A DNA stretch of 64,000 nucleotides. Origin: Ciceribacter lividus (lineage in GTDB: Bacteria > Pseudomonadota > Alphaproteobacteria > Rhizobiales > Rhizobiaceae). The stretch is from NCBI RefSeq assembly GCF_003337715.1, contig NZ_QPIX01000009.1, forward strand, positions 62,001 through 126,000, in the 5' to 3' direction. Shown here one piece after another: positions 6,743 through 15,565 of the stretch. The notes beneath the pieces were generated by a model, which was not told the DNA's origin, did no database searches, and worked only from the letters and a program-made list of their open reading frames with translations. Each line of letters begins with the position of its first letter. Position 1 is the stretch's first letter. Position numbers and translations under genes: made by a program.

Positions 6743-8611
6743 TCAGCGGGTTACCGGGCCGAAGCGGCCGGAATCGACCGGCTGGGCATCACCCTTGAAG
6801 CCGACGGGGTAGATCTTCGCCGGCTCGGCGCTGAGCGCGCGGCTGACGACCCGCGGCGCCTTGACCGGCTTCGCAACAGTCTCGAACTTGTTCTGGCTGA
6901 TCGCCCACTGTGACAGCATGGTCTGGGTGAGCGCCGTACCGCCGCTCAGGGCGACGCGTGCAGCCTCGGCGTCGGCGCGGCTCGGGCGTCCGCCCTTGGC
7001 CGGCAGGCCCGCCTCGATACCGGACTTCGCGGATTTCGCAGCGTCCGGAGCATCGAAGACATCACCGAAGTCGACGCTGTGGGCCGAAGGCTCAGGCTGC
7101 GGATGAAGGGCAGCAACCTCGACCGGCGCTTCCATCGCCTGCGCAGCGGCCGCATCGGCCTGGCGGCTTTCCTCGAGCGCCGCGGCGGCTTCGGGCGACA
7201 GGATCGCCTGCTCGATCTCGTCCGCTTCCGCCTCTTCCTGGCCATCGGCCTGCGCAAGCAGGGCCTCTGCGACAGCCGGACGGCCGATCGGAACGGGAAC
7301 GGCAAAATCTGCGGCTTCCGCGCCGACCTGGGCGGGATCGACCGACGCCGTCATGATCTCGCCTTCGGCGTCGCCCTTCATGCCGCGCGGGCCGAGCAGG
7401 GTCGGGACGGGGATCTTGTAGGTCTGGAGATCGGCGAAAGTCTCGTTGCCTTGCGGCGTTGCGGAGGCAACCTGCGACAGTGCCTCCTCCGCCGGATTGC
7501 GGGCCGGAGAGTAAAGGGCCACGGCCAGACTGGTGTCGCCGACCTGCGGCCTGAGCGACGGACGCGACAGCGGCACCGGCGCATTGTCGACCATCGTCGG
7601 CGCTGCCGCGGCGGGCGCGGCTTCGACGGCAGGCGGAGCGGCGGTTTCCACGCCCGGAGGCGGTGCTGCCGAGGCCATCATGACCGGCGGCGAATTCGTC
7701 AGCACGGGCTGCTGCCGCGTGGCCGGACGTTCGCTGGGCACGACGATATCTTCTTCCTCGTCCTCGTCGCCGGTTCCGAACAGGAAGGCGAGAAGGTTCT
7801 TGCGCTTGCTCGGCGCCTTGTTGTCGGCGACGACGATATCGTTGGAATTCAGACGCTGCTTGTATTCGGCCATCGCCTGCTGGTAGCCGGGCAGCGGCCT
7901 GCCATCGCTCGGAATGTGCAGCGTCTTGCCGTTCGGGAAGAGCCGGACGAGTTCGTTGCGCGACATGCGCGGCCAGGAGCGAACGCCGGCGACATCCATG
8001 TGGACGAAGGGAGAACCGGAGTTCGGGTAATAGCCGACGCCGCCCGCCTGCATCTTCATGCCGACCTCGCGCAACGTCTTCAGCGAGACACCGGGAATGT
8101 AGAAGTCCATCGCCGTGCCGCGCATGTGCTGGCTTTCCTTGGCGACACCCTTGGAGCGCCTGCGCAGCATCGAGTTCGTCTCGGGCGAGCGATAGCCGGA
8201 CACGACGTTGATGTAGCCGCTCGCGCCCGCCTGTTGATAGACCTGCCAGACGAGATCGAAGAGACGCGGGTTCATCTTCGTCGGCTCGTTGCGGCGCCAG
8301 TCGCGGAGAATGTAGTTGAGCTGCTTCAGGCCGCTCGCATCGTAGCGGCCGTTGCGCTTGAAGGTGATGGACGCCTTTTCGCCCGTATGGACGAAATGAA
8401 TCTTCAACGTGCGGGTCTCCGCCGCGGCCTCGGAGGCCGAACCGGCGAATGCGGCAAGCGAAAGAGCAATGAACAAGAGGGTCAGGAAGAGATGCCTGAC
8501 GGCAGAAATCGCGTTTGCAGCGTTTCCGTTACGCCCGGCAAAGCCGCAAGGCGCGATCGTTGCATCCGTAATCGGCAATTCAATCCCCGTCCGAAAGACT
8601 GCGTCCCACAT
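6743..8611 (-). CDS. DUF882/peptidase M15 family murein endopeptidase with long disordered tail
   Basis: A YcbK (MepK)-like zinc peptidase that in relatives cuts peptidoglycan cross-links in the periplasm. A hydrophobic export segment (LFLTLLFIALSLAAFAG) precedes the catalytic domain. The zinc ligands are visible as HMRGTAMD and FVHMDV (His, Asp and His at 181, 188 and 223 when numbered from a GTG at 8668). After the domain comes a tail of more than 350 residues rich in Ala, Pro, Glu and Val, probably disordered. The start is uncertain: the GTG at 8668 would fall at the transcription start point of the candidate promoter, so I prefer the ATG at 8611 (8644 is also possible). Confidence 0.85.
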   Translation of the reverse strand: MWDAVFRTGIELPITDATIAPCGFAGRNGNAANAISAVRHLFLTLLFIALSLAAFAGSASEAAAETRTLKIHFVHTGEKASITFKRNGRYDASGLKQLNYILRDWRRNEPTKMNPRLFDLVWQVYQQAGASGYINVVSGYRSPETNSMLRRRSKGVAKESQHMRGTAMDFYIPGVSLKTLREVGMKMQAGGVGYYPNSGSPFVHMDVAGVRSWPRMSRNELVRLFPNGKTLHIPSDGRPLPGYQQAMAEYKQRLNSNDIVVADNKAPSKRKNLLAFLFGTGDEDEEEDIVVPSERPATRQQPVLTNSPPVMMASAAPPPGVETAAPPAVEAAPAAAAPTMVDNAPVPLSRPSLRPQVGDTSLAVALYSPARNPAEEALSQVASATPQGNETFADLQTYKIPVPTLLGPRGMKGDAEGEIMTASVDPAQVGAEAADFAVPVPIGRPAVAEALLAQADGQEEAEADEIEQAILSPEAAAALEESRQADAAAAQAMEAPVEVAALHPQPEPSAHSVDFGDVFDAPDAAKSAKSGIEAGLPAKGGRPSRADAEAARVALSGGTALTQTMLSQWAISQNKFETVAKPVKAPRVVSRALSAEPAKIYPVGFKGDAQPVDSGRFGPVTR

Positions 8612-8674
8612 TATCCAGATGAATGCCAAATGCGGTAACACCATGGCAAAACTGCCACAGATTTGCACTCAATG

Positions 8675-8701
8675 CATATATAGTGAACGCTTGTCTAACA
8701 A
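8675..8701 (-). promoter_or_regulatory. Candidate promoter of the DUF882 gene
   Basis: On the minus strand TTGTTA (8701-8696) is followed by an AT-rich TATATATG block ending at 8675. A small CTTGT-CTA-ACAAG inverted repeat (8690-8702) overlaps the -35 box. Confidence 0.4.
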
Positions 8702-8764
8702 GTGATTTACTGCTGGTAACGGAATATATTTACCCGAGCGTTAACGGAGCTGCCTTGACCTTGC

Positions 8765-10294
8765 TCAAGCCGCGTGCTTTTGCGGGTCGTCCGGATCGAT
8801 TCCGTAGTCCTTGAGCTTGCGGTAAAGGGTCGAACGCCCGATTCCGAGCTTCCGCGCCACCTGGCTCATCTGTCCACGGTAGAATTTGAGCGCGAAACGA
8901 ATCAGTTCCTCCTCGACCTCCGCAAGCTTGCGGACATTGCCGCTTTCGTCCGTACTGACGATCACATTCGCGCTCGCTGCCACATTTGCCGGCGCAGCGG
9001 CCGGGGCCCGCCCTGATTCGGCTATGAACGGGGCGCCTGCGACCGTGCTCACCTGCTCTGCTGCAGGAGACGACGGGGCGCCAGGCAGGGCGGTCGCGAA
9101 GGGTCCGGCGCGGCCTGGAAGCTGTGCCGCCACTTGCGGGAAATCCCGCTCGGTCAGTTCATTGCCTTCCGCAAGAATAACGGCGCGGAAAACGGCATTT
9201 TCGAGCTGGCGGACATTGCCCGGCCAATCATAGGCCGTCAGCAGTGCAAGCGCGCCCGAGCCGAGGCTCAAAGGCCGCTGGAGACGCTGCTCGGCGGAAA
9301 ACCGTTCGGCGAAGGCGCGCGCCAGGTGGACGATGTCCTCCTTCCGGCGACGCAGTGCCGGCACGGTGATCGGGAAGACACTGAGGCGGTAGTAGAGGTC
9401 CTCGCGGAAACGGCTCGCCTTGACCTCCTCGATGAGGTCCTTGCTGGTCGAGGCGATGATCCTGACGTCGACCTTGTGGGGACTGCGGCCACCGGCGGCA
9501 ACGATCTCTCCCTTCTGCACCGCCTCCAGAAGCTTTGCCTGGGCGTGCAGCGGCAGATCGCCGATCTCTTCGAGAAACAGGGTGCCGCCGTCGGCTTCCT
9601 TGAACTTTCCGAGGTGACCTTCGTCCGTTCCGTCCTGGTCGTTTCGCCCGAAGAGGACGGCTTCGATGGTCGCGTGCGGTATCGCCGCACAATTGACGGC
9701 GATGAACGGCCGGCCGGACCTTTCGCTTGCGGAATGGATGGCGCGGGCGAGCATCTCCTTGCCGACGCCTGCCTCACCCTCGACCATGATCGGGAGATGC
9801 GACTGGACCGCACGACGCCCGAGCTCCAGCACGCGCGCCATGCCCGCACTCGCCGCAATGATGTCACTGAAGGCGACCGAGGCGGAACGACCCCGCTTCA
9901 ACGGACGACCGGAGGGATCGTTTTCATGCAGTTTCAGGGCGTTGGACACGGCAGTGGCTATCCGTTCGAGCGAGGTCGGCTTGACCACGAAGTCGAATGC
10001 ACCGGCGCGCATCGCCTCGACGGCCAGATCCGTGCCGCTTTCGGCTGTCTGGACGATGACGGGCACATCGGCCCGCAGGCGATCGAGAAAGGACAGCACC
10101 GAGAGGCCGTTGCCTTCCCCCGACTTGAGATCGAGCAGCACAGCGTCGATCTCGCCGCGCATTTTCCTGAGCAATTCGAGGCCCGCCTGATCGTTCTCGG
10201 CCACATGCACGGCATGGCCGCGGCTTTCGATCACGGCCTTCAGCGAGCGACGCTCCTGCGGGTCGTCGTCAATAACGAGAATGTGTGCTGTCAC
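8765..10294 (-). CDS. NtrC-family response regulator lacking the GAFTGA loop
   Basis: A 509-residue three-domain regulator. The receiver domain (1-120) has the acidic pocket Asp9-Asp11, phospho-acceptor Asp55 and Lys105. The AAA+ domain (about 143-375) has Walker A GEAGVGKE (173-180), a Walker B written LFLEEIGD where relatives have LFLDEIGD, and the WPGNVRQLEN motif. Where relatives have GAFTGA after LFG, this protein reads LFGRNDQDGTDEGHLGKFKE, so the sigma-54 contact loop is absent. The C-terminus holds a Fis-type helix-turn-helix (QVARKLGIGRSTLYRKLKDY). The GTG at 10294 has GGGAG upstream. It probably acts through sigma-70, as Rhodobacter NtrC does, or as a repressor. No partner kinase lies in the window. 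Confidence 0.88.
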   Translation of the reverse strand: MTAHILVIDDDPQERRSLKAVIESRGHAVHVAENDQAGLELLRKMRGEIDAVLLDLKSGEGNGLSVLSFLDRLRADVPVIVQTAESGTDLAVEAMRAGAFDFVVKPTSLERIATAVSNALKLHENDPSGRPLKRGRSASVAFSDIIAASAGMARVLELGRRAVQSHLPIMVEGEAGVGKEMLARAIHSASERSGRPFIAVNCAAIPHATIEAVLFGRNDQDGTDEGHLGKFKEADGGTLFLEEIGDLPLHAQAKLLEAVQKGEIVAAGGRSPHKVDVRIIASTSKDLIEEVKASRFREDLYYRLSVFPITVPALRRRKEDIVHLARAFAERFSAEQRLQRPLSLGSGALALLTAYDWPGNVRQLENAVFRAVILAEGNELTERDFPQVAAQLPGRAGPFATALPGAPSSPAAEQVSTVAGAPFIAESGRAPAAAPANVAASANVIVSTDESGNVRKLAEVEEELIRFALKFYRGQMSQVARKLGIGRSTLYRKLKDYGIDPDDPQKHAA

Positions 10295-10556
10295 TTTTCG
10301 AGCTCCCCGGAATCATTCCGACGCATCATGCGTTTGTGAACCTTCGAGCCCCGAGGCTGCCGGACAGGCCTGAAAATCCGGTTTTAAAAAACTCTCGCAT
10401 TTTAGCGAATCGCGTTTTTGCACAGTCCGCCTCCTCCCGAAGGAGATCGGGTGAATGCCGCCGCAGGCAACTTTCCGTCGCGATGCACGGTTTTCATCGG
10501 TCGTCGACTGCTCTAAACCTGACCGCCAATTGCCTTTGAAACGGAAGGACTGCCCC

Positions 10557-12413
10557 ATGCGCTCATCCCGGACCCCTGCCATCGCGCTCGCCACCGAAGC
10601 CGCCGCGGCCGCCGAAAGCGCCCCGGCTCTCGGGTCGCTGCCGGTCTGGAAGCTCGAGGATCTCTATGCCTCGCCGACCGCCGCGGAATTCACCCGCGAT
10701 CTCGAAAGGGCGGAGAAGGACACGCTGGCCTTCGAGGCGAAATGGAAGGGCAAGCTTTCGGACGCGGCCGCTACCACCGGCGATGCGGGGATCGGTGCGG
10801 CGCTTGGCGAATACGAGGCGCTCGACGACCTGCTCGGCAGGCTCGCCTCCTATGCCGGTCTCACTTACTACTCGGACATGACGAACACCGCGAACGGCAA
10901 GTTCTTCGGCGACGTGCAGGCGAAGCTGACCGACCTTTCCGCGCATCTCCTGTTCTTCACGCTCGAACTCAACCGGGTCGACGATGCCGTCATGAACGCC
11001 TGCATGGACCGCGATCCGGCCGCCGGACACTACCGTCCGTGGATCGTCGACCTGCGCAAGGACAAGCCCTTCCAGCTCGAGGACCGGATCGAACAGCTCT
11101 TCCTCGAGAAGTCGATGACCGGGGCCGGCGCCTTCAACCGGCTCTTCGACGAGACGCTCGCAAGCCTCCGCTTCGCCATCGACGGAGAGGCGCTCCCGCT
11201 CGAAGCAACGCTGAACCTGCTGCAGGAGGCCGACCCGGAACGCCGCAGGGCAGCGGCACTCGCGCTCTCGGCAACCTTCAAGGAGAACATCCGCATCTTC
11301 GTTCTGGTGACGAACACGCTCGCCAAGGACAAGGAGATTTCCGACCGCTGGCGCGGGTTCGAGGACATCGCCGACAGCCGCCATCTTTCGAACCGCGTCG
11401 AGCGTGAAGTGGTCGATGCGCTCGCAAGCGCGGTCAAGGCCGCCTACCCCCGGCTCTCGCACCGCTACTACGCCATGAAGGCGAAGTGGCTCGGCATGGA
11501 AAAACTCAACTTCTGGGACCGCAACGCGCCGCTTCCCGAAAGCCCCGACCACATCATCCCGTGGGACGAGGCGAAGGAGACCGTGCTGTCCGCCTATGGC
11601 CGCTTCGCGCCGGAGATGGCGGCAATCGCCGGGCGTTTCTTCGACGGTGGGTGGATTGATGCGCCGGCACGTCCCGGCAAGGCGCCCGGCGCCTTCGCCC
11701 ATCCGACGGTGCCCTCCGCCCACCCCTATGTTTTGGTCAACTACCTCGGCAAGCCGCGGGACGTCATGACGCTCGCCCACGAGCTCGGCCACGGCGTCCA
11801 CCAGGTGCTGGCCGGCGCGCAGGGCGCGCTGATGTGCCAGACGCCGCTGACGCTCGCCGAGACCGCCTCCGTCTTCGGAGAAATGCTGACCTTCCGCGCG
11901 CTTCTCGACCAGACGAAGGACCGGCGTGAGCGCAAGGCGATGCTGGCCCAGAAGGTCGAGGACATGATCAACACGGTCGTCCGCCAGATCGCCTTCTACG
12001 AGTTCGAACGCAAGGTGCACACGGCCCGCAAGGAAGGCGAACTGACGGCCGAGACGATCGGCGAACTCTGGCTGTCGGTGCAGGCGGAAAGCCTCGGACC
12101 TGCGATCGGCATCTCGGAAGGCTACGAGACCTGGTGGGCTTATATCCCCCACTTCATCCATTCGCCCTTCTACGTCTATGCCTACGCCTTCGGCGATTGC
12201 CTGGTGAATTCGCTCTACGCGGTCTACCGGCAGGCGGAGGCGGGCTTCCAGGACAAGTATTTCGAGCTCCTGAAGGCCGGCGGCACCAAGCACCATTCCG
12301 AACTCCTGAAGCCTTTCGGCCTTGACGCCACGGACCCGTCCTTCTGGGCCAAGGGCCTGTCGATGATCGAAAGCCTCATCGATGAACTGGAAGCGCTCGA
12401 CGAGACTCCATGA
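10557..12413 (+). CDS. pepF: M3 family oligoendopeptidase (PepF type)
   Basis: A 618-residue cytoplasmic zinc metallopeptidase that cleaves oligopeptides. The zinc site HELGH is at 408-412, inside LAHELGHGVHQVL, with the third ligand in the following helix (LAETASVFGEM). Length and order fit the PepF/M3B clade. The ATG at 10557 is chosen over an upstream in-frame ATG because AAGGAC precedes it and the conserved part starts there. It leads a tight operon: its TGA overlaps the ATG of pabB by 4 bp. The 262 bp upstream, shared with the divergent response regulator, show no clear operator. Confidence 0.92.
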   Translation: MRSSRTPAIALATEAAAAAESAPALGSLPVWKLEDLYASPTAAEFTRDLERAEKDTLAFEAKWKGKLSDAAATTGDAGIGAALGEYEALDDLLGRLASYAGLTYYSDMTNTANGKFFGDVQAKLTDLSAHLLFFTLELNRVDDAVMNACMDRDPAAGHYRPWIVDLRKDKPFQLEDRIEQLFLEKSMTGAGAFNRLFDETLASLRFAIDGEALPLEATLNLLQEADPERRRAAALALSATFKENIRIFVLVTNTLAKDKEISDRWRGFEDIADSRHLSNRVEREVVDALASAVKAAYPRLSHRYYAMKAKWLGMEKLNFWDRNAPLPESPDHIIPWDEAKETVLSAYGRFAPEMAAIAGRFFDGGWIDAPARPGKAPGAFAHPTVPSAHPYVLVNYLGKPRDVMTLAHELGHGVHQVLAGAQGALMCQTPLTLAETASVFGEMLTFRALLDQTKDRRERKAMLAQKVEDMINTVVRQIAFYEFERKVHTARKEGELTAETIGELWLSVQAESLGPAIGISEGYETWWAYIPHFIHSPFYVYAYAFGDCLVNSLYAVYRQAEAGFQDKYFELLKAGGTKHHSELLKPFGLDATDPSFWAKGLSMIESLIDELEALDETP

Positions 12414-13591
12414 CGACGCCCGCCGCATCGCCGGCGGATGCCGGCCGCTACGTTCTCTTCCGCGACGACACGCGCGGCGAATGCAAGGTTTTTGCCTCGC
12501 CGTCGGAGATCATCGTCGCCTACGAGGCCGACGGCTTCTTCCCGGCGCTCGCGCGCCTCGATGAGGCCCACCGGGCCGGCAAGTGGCTCGCCGGCTTCTT
12601 CTCCTACGAGGCCGGCTATCTCTTCGAGAAGAAGCTCGCGCCGCTCGCCGCCGAGAATCGCGAAACGCCGCTCGTCTGCTTCGGCGTCTTCGACGCACCG
12701 GCCGGAGACGACCATCCGCTCGCAACACCGCGGCAGCGCAAGGAGAACGCGCCCTTCATCACCGAACCGCGCGCGGCCTGGGATTTTCCGGCCTATCAAC
12801 GCCGCTTCGACCGGCTGCACCGGCATCTGCGCGAGGGCGACTGCTACCAGGCGAACCTGACCATGCCGATCCATGCCCGCTGGGACGGCGACCCGCTCGC
12901 CGCCTTCTGGTCGCTGATCGAGCGCCAGCCGGTGCGCTACGGCGCCCTCGTCGATCTGGCGGGACCGGTCATCCTCTCCCGCTCACCGGAACTCTTCTTC
13001 GCCGTCGACAAGGACGGCTTCATCGAGACCCATCCGATGAAGGGCACGGCCGCCCGCGGGCAGACGCCCGCCGAGGACCGTGAGATCATCGCAGGTATGC
13101 TCGCCGACGAGAAGACACAGGCCGAGAACCGGATGATCGTCGATCTGCTGCGCAACGACATCTCCCGCATCAGCGAGGTCGGAACGCTCTCGGTGCCGAA
13201 GCTCTTCGAAATCGAGACCTATCCGACGCTGCACCAGATGGTAAGCCATGTGCGCGCGAAGCTCTCGCCCGGTATCACCATCGCCGACATTTTCGCCGCG
13301 CTCTTCCCCTGCGGTTCGATCACCGGCGCCCCGAAGATGCGCGCGATGGAAATCCTGCACGACCTGGAAGTCGGGCCGCGCGACGTCTATTGCGGCGCGA
13401 TCGGCTATATCGACCCGGAGGGCCCGATGCGTTTTTCGGTTGCCATCCGCACGCTTTCGCTTTTCAAGAACGGAGAGGCCGTCTTCAATGTCGGCGGCGG
13501 CATCGTCTTCGATTCGAACGCCGGGGCGGAATACGAGGAATGCCTGCTGAAGGCGCGGTTTGCGGTAGGAGACCAATGGATTTCTCGCTGA
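12410..13591 (+). CDS. pabB: Aminodeoxychorismate synthase component I
   Basis: A 393-residue chorismate-binding enzyme that aminates chorismate to 4-amino-4-deoxychorismate for folate synthesis. Typical blocks are GDCYQANLT, LSRSPELFF, HPMKGTAARG (208-217; Lys211 matches the nucleophilic lysine of PabB in PIKGT), NRMIVDLLRND and ITGAPKMRAMEIL. The substitution of Met for Ile in P-M-K-G-T is mild. The start overlaps the pepF stop by 4 bp (ATGA), and the 3' end overlaps the pabC-like gene by 16 bp, so translation is coupled on both sides. The glutaminase subunit PabA is not in the window. Confidence 0.93.
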   Translation: MTTPAASPADAGRYVLFRDDTRGECKVFASPSEIIVAYEADGFFPALARLDEAHRAGKWLAGFFSYEAGYLFEKKLAPLAAENRETPLVCFGVFDAPAGDDHPLATPRQRKENAPFITEPRAAWDFPAYQRRFDRLHRHLREGDCYQANLTMPIHARWDGDPLAAFWSLIERQPVRYGALVDLAGPVILSRSPELFFAVDKDGFIETHPMKGTAARGQTPAEDREIIAGMLADEKTQAENRMIVDLLRNDISRISEVGTLSVPKLFEIETYPTLHQMVSHVRAKLSPGITIADIFAALFPCGSITGAPKMRAMEILHDLEVGPRDVYCGAIGYIDPEGPMRFSVAIRTLSLFKNGEAVFNVGGGIVFDSNAGAEYEECLLKARFAVGDQWISR

Positions 13592-14205
13592 TCGAAACGA
13601 TGCGTTGGCAGCCGGGAGAGGGTTTTCTCCGGCTGGAGCAGCACCTGCGGCGGCTCGCGCGCTCCGCCGACGCGCTCGGGTTTCGCCAGCCGCAGAACGT
13701 CGAGGCCAAACTCAAGGCGCTGAAGACCGCCGACGCGCCGCTGCGCGTCCGGCTCACCATGAATTTCCGCGGACAGGTCGAGGTGACCGGGACGCCCTTC
13801 GAGCCGCAGGCACCCGACACCGTGTGGAAGGTGCGCATCGCCAGGACCCGGATGGATTCCGAGGATGCCCTCTTCCGCCACAAGACCACGCGACGGGAGC
13901 CCTACGAAGCCGCGAGAGCCGAGTTCACGCCCGAAGAGGCCGACGAGGTTCTCCTGCTCAACGAGCGGGGCGAGGTCTGCGAAGGCACGATCACCAATGT
14001 CTTCGTTGAGGATCTCGGCGGGCAGTTCATCACGCCGCCACTGTCGAGCGGGCTGCTGCCCGGCATCCTGAGGGCGGAACTGATCCGTGAGCGCAAGGCC
14101 CGCAGCTCGATCGTGCGCCCGCAGGATCTCAAGGACCAGCCGTTCTTCGTCGGTAATTCCCTGCGTGGCCTGATCCGGGCCGAACTCATCGAAAGCGACA
14201 CCTGA
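13576..14205 (+). CDS. pabC: Class IV aminotransferase-fold protein, probable aminodeoxychorismate lyase
   Basis: A 209-residue PLP fold-type IV protein, shorter than classical PabC (about 270). The likely PLP lysine is Lys103 in HKTTRREPYE, and EGTITNVFVE and PPLSSGLLPGILR are family blocks. Directly after pabB, with a 16-bp overlap, its job is most likely to release pyruvate from aminodeoxychorismate to give 4-aminobenzoate. The ATG at 13576 starts a conserved MDFSLIETMRW segment. The assignment rests on context as well as motifs, since D-amino-acid and branched-chain aminotransferases share the fold. Confidence 0.82.
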   Translation: MDFSLIETMRWQPGEGFLRLEQHLRRLARSADALGFRQPQNVEAKLKALKTADAPLRVRLTMNFRGQVEVTGTPFEPQAPDTVWKVRIARTRMDSEDALFRHKTTRREPYEAARAEFTPEEADEVLLLNERGEVCEGTITNVFVEDLGGQFITPPLSSGLLPGILRAELIRERKARSSIVRPQDLKDQPFFVGNSLRGLIRAELIESDT

Positions 14206-14490
14206 ATGCTGATACTCTCCCTCACCTACAAGAAGAGCCTCGAAGAAGCGGACCGCTTCATGGACCAGCATCTCGCCTGGCTCCGGCAAGGCTACGAACG
14301 CGGTTGGTTTCTCGCCTCCGGACGCAAGGTGCCGCGAACGGGCGGCGTCATTCTTGCTGCTGGCGACCGCGCCGAGATCGAGGCCTTTGCCGTGACTGAC
14401 CCCTTCGTGGTGAACGGCATCGCCGATTGCGAGGTCACCGAAACCCTGCTGACGACGGTGGCACCCGGCTTCGAAAGCCTGAAGTCCTGA
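14206..14490 (+). CDS. YciI-like protein
   Basis: A 94-residue single-domain protein of the YCII family, a dimeric ferredoxin-like fold. The blocks DQHLAWLRQGYERGWFLASG and DPFVVNGIADCEV are typical. The His in DQHLAWL corresponds to a conserved family residue near a proposed active site; no reaction is established. The ATG directly abuts the stop of the pabC-like gene, so it is an operon member. Confidence 0.85.
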   Translation: MLILSLTYKKSLEEADRFMDQHLAWLRQGYERGWFLASGRKVPRTGGVILAAGDRAEIEAFAVTDPFVVNGIADCEVTETLLTTVAPGFESLKS

Positions 14491-14502
14491 GGAGAGGCGG
14501 CC

Positions 14503-15447
14503 ATGGACGTGACCACGACGACACCTGCCAGGCCGCCCCGCACCCCTTACGACGGCTCATCGGCACCCTTCACCATCGGCTTGCGCCCGCTCGAACTCCG
14601 CCGCTGGCTCGAGCCGGACGAGGAACTCGCCGGCGAGCTTGCCGAGAAGCGACGTCTCTTCGGCCTCTATGGCGACGACATCTTCATGGAGGCGCCGGAC
14701 AGCCGGCCGGGTCAACAGGAATGCCTCGACCTCCTCTCCGACTACCTTCAACGTGAGCAGGCACATCTCTATCGTCGCTCCGGTAATGTCATGCACATGG
14801 CCGGCCATTCAACCGACCTTTCCGACGCGGCGATGCCGCCGCTCCTGCGGGCGGGGTTCATGGTCCAGGATGACCTCGTCCTGATGCGCCGGCGCGAGAA
14901 CGGCTGGCAGATCGCCGCCGCCCATCTTTCGTTCCCCTCCTCGTGGTCGCTCAAGGAGAAGTTCGCCCGCCCGATGGAAGAGGTCCACGCCGCCGTCCCC
15001 GGCTTCCAGGCCGGCACGCGCAATGCCACGCTCGTCAACCGTATCTTCGACAGTCTCCATCCGGACCAGCCGGCCGAGCGGTTCAACTGGTCGATCAACT
15101 GGCGCCACGCCCTTTTCCATCCGCAGACGGCGAAGCTTCCCGTCGAACCGTCGTCGGCCTCGGTCGCGGCGGACAGGGCGATCGTCAGGGTCGAGCGTCA
15201 GACCTTGCGCAAGCTGCCGGTCTCCGGCGACATCGTCTTCACGATCCGCATCTATCTCGATCCCATCCACGCCTTCGCCGTCCACCCGGCCGGTGCCGAG
15301 CTCGCCGCAAAGCTGGCCGGACAGCTGGAAGCGCTGACGGAGGCACAGGTGAATTACAAGGGGCTCGCCGAAAAGCGCAACGAACTCGTCTCCTGCCTGC
15401 GGAGCGGTCTCTTCGCCGGAAATCCGGGCGACGAAGGCGCCGCCTGA
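14503..15447 (+). CDS. DUF3445 / HODM alpha-subunit-like heme protein
   Basis: A 314-residue protein of the DUF3445 family. A family member is the alpha subunit of heme-dependent oxidative N-demethylase (HODM), which demethylates dimethylamine. Visible blocks are RSGNVMHMAGHSTD, LVLMRRRENGWQIAAAHLSFPSSW and FNWSINWRHALF. The histidines there are candidate heme ligands. No beta or gamma HODM subunits lie nearby, so the protein may have another role. GGAGAGG (14491-14497) precedes the ATG; it is the last gene of the pepF-pabB operon. Confidence 0.85.
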   Translation: MDVTTTTPARPPRTPYDGSSAPFTIGLRPLELRRWLEPDEELAGELAEKRRLFGLYGDDIFMEAPDSRPGQQECLDLLSDYLQREQAHLYRRSGNVMHMAGHSTDLSDAAMPPLLRAGFMVQDDLVLMRRRENGWQIAAAHLSFPSSWSLKEKFARPMEEVHAAVPGFQAGTRNATLVNRIFDSLHPDQPAERFNWSINWRHALFHPQTAKLPVEPSSASVAADRAIVRVERQTLRKLPVSGDIVFTIRIYLDPIHAFAVHPAGAELAAKLAGQLEALTEAQVNYKGLAEKRNELVSCLRSGLFAGNPGDEGAA

Positions 15448-15565
15448 GGCCCCCTTTATTGTGTCAGGAATTTATGATCTAGAGCGTTCCGAGAACCGGA
15501 AAGGCCGTTGCAGCGACGTTGTGCACAGGCCCGCGCGGTGGGCTGCGCATCTGAAGGAGAGTGGA

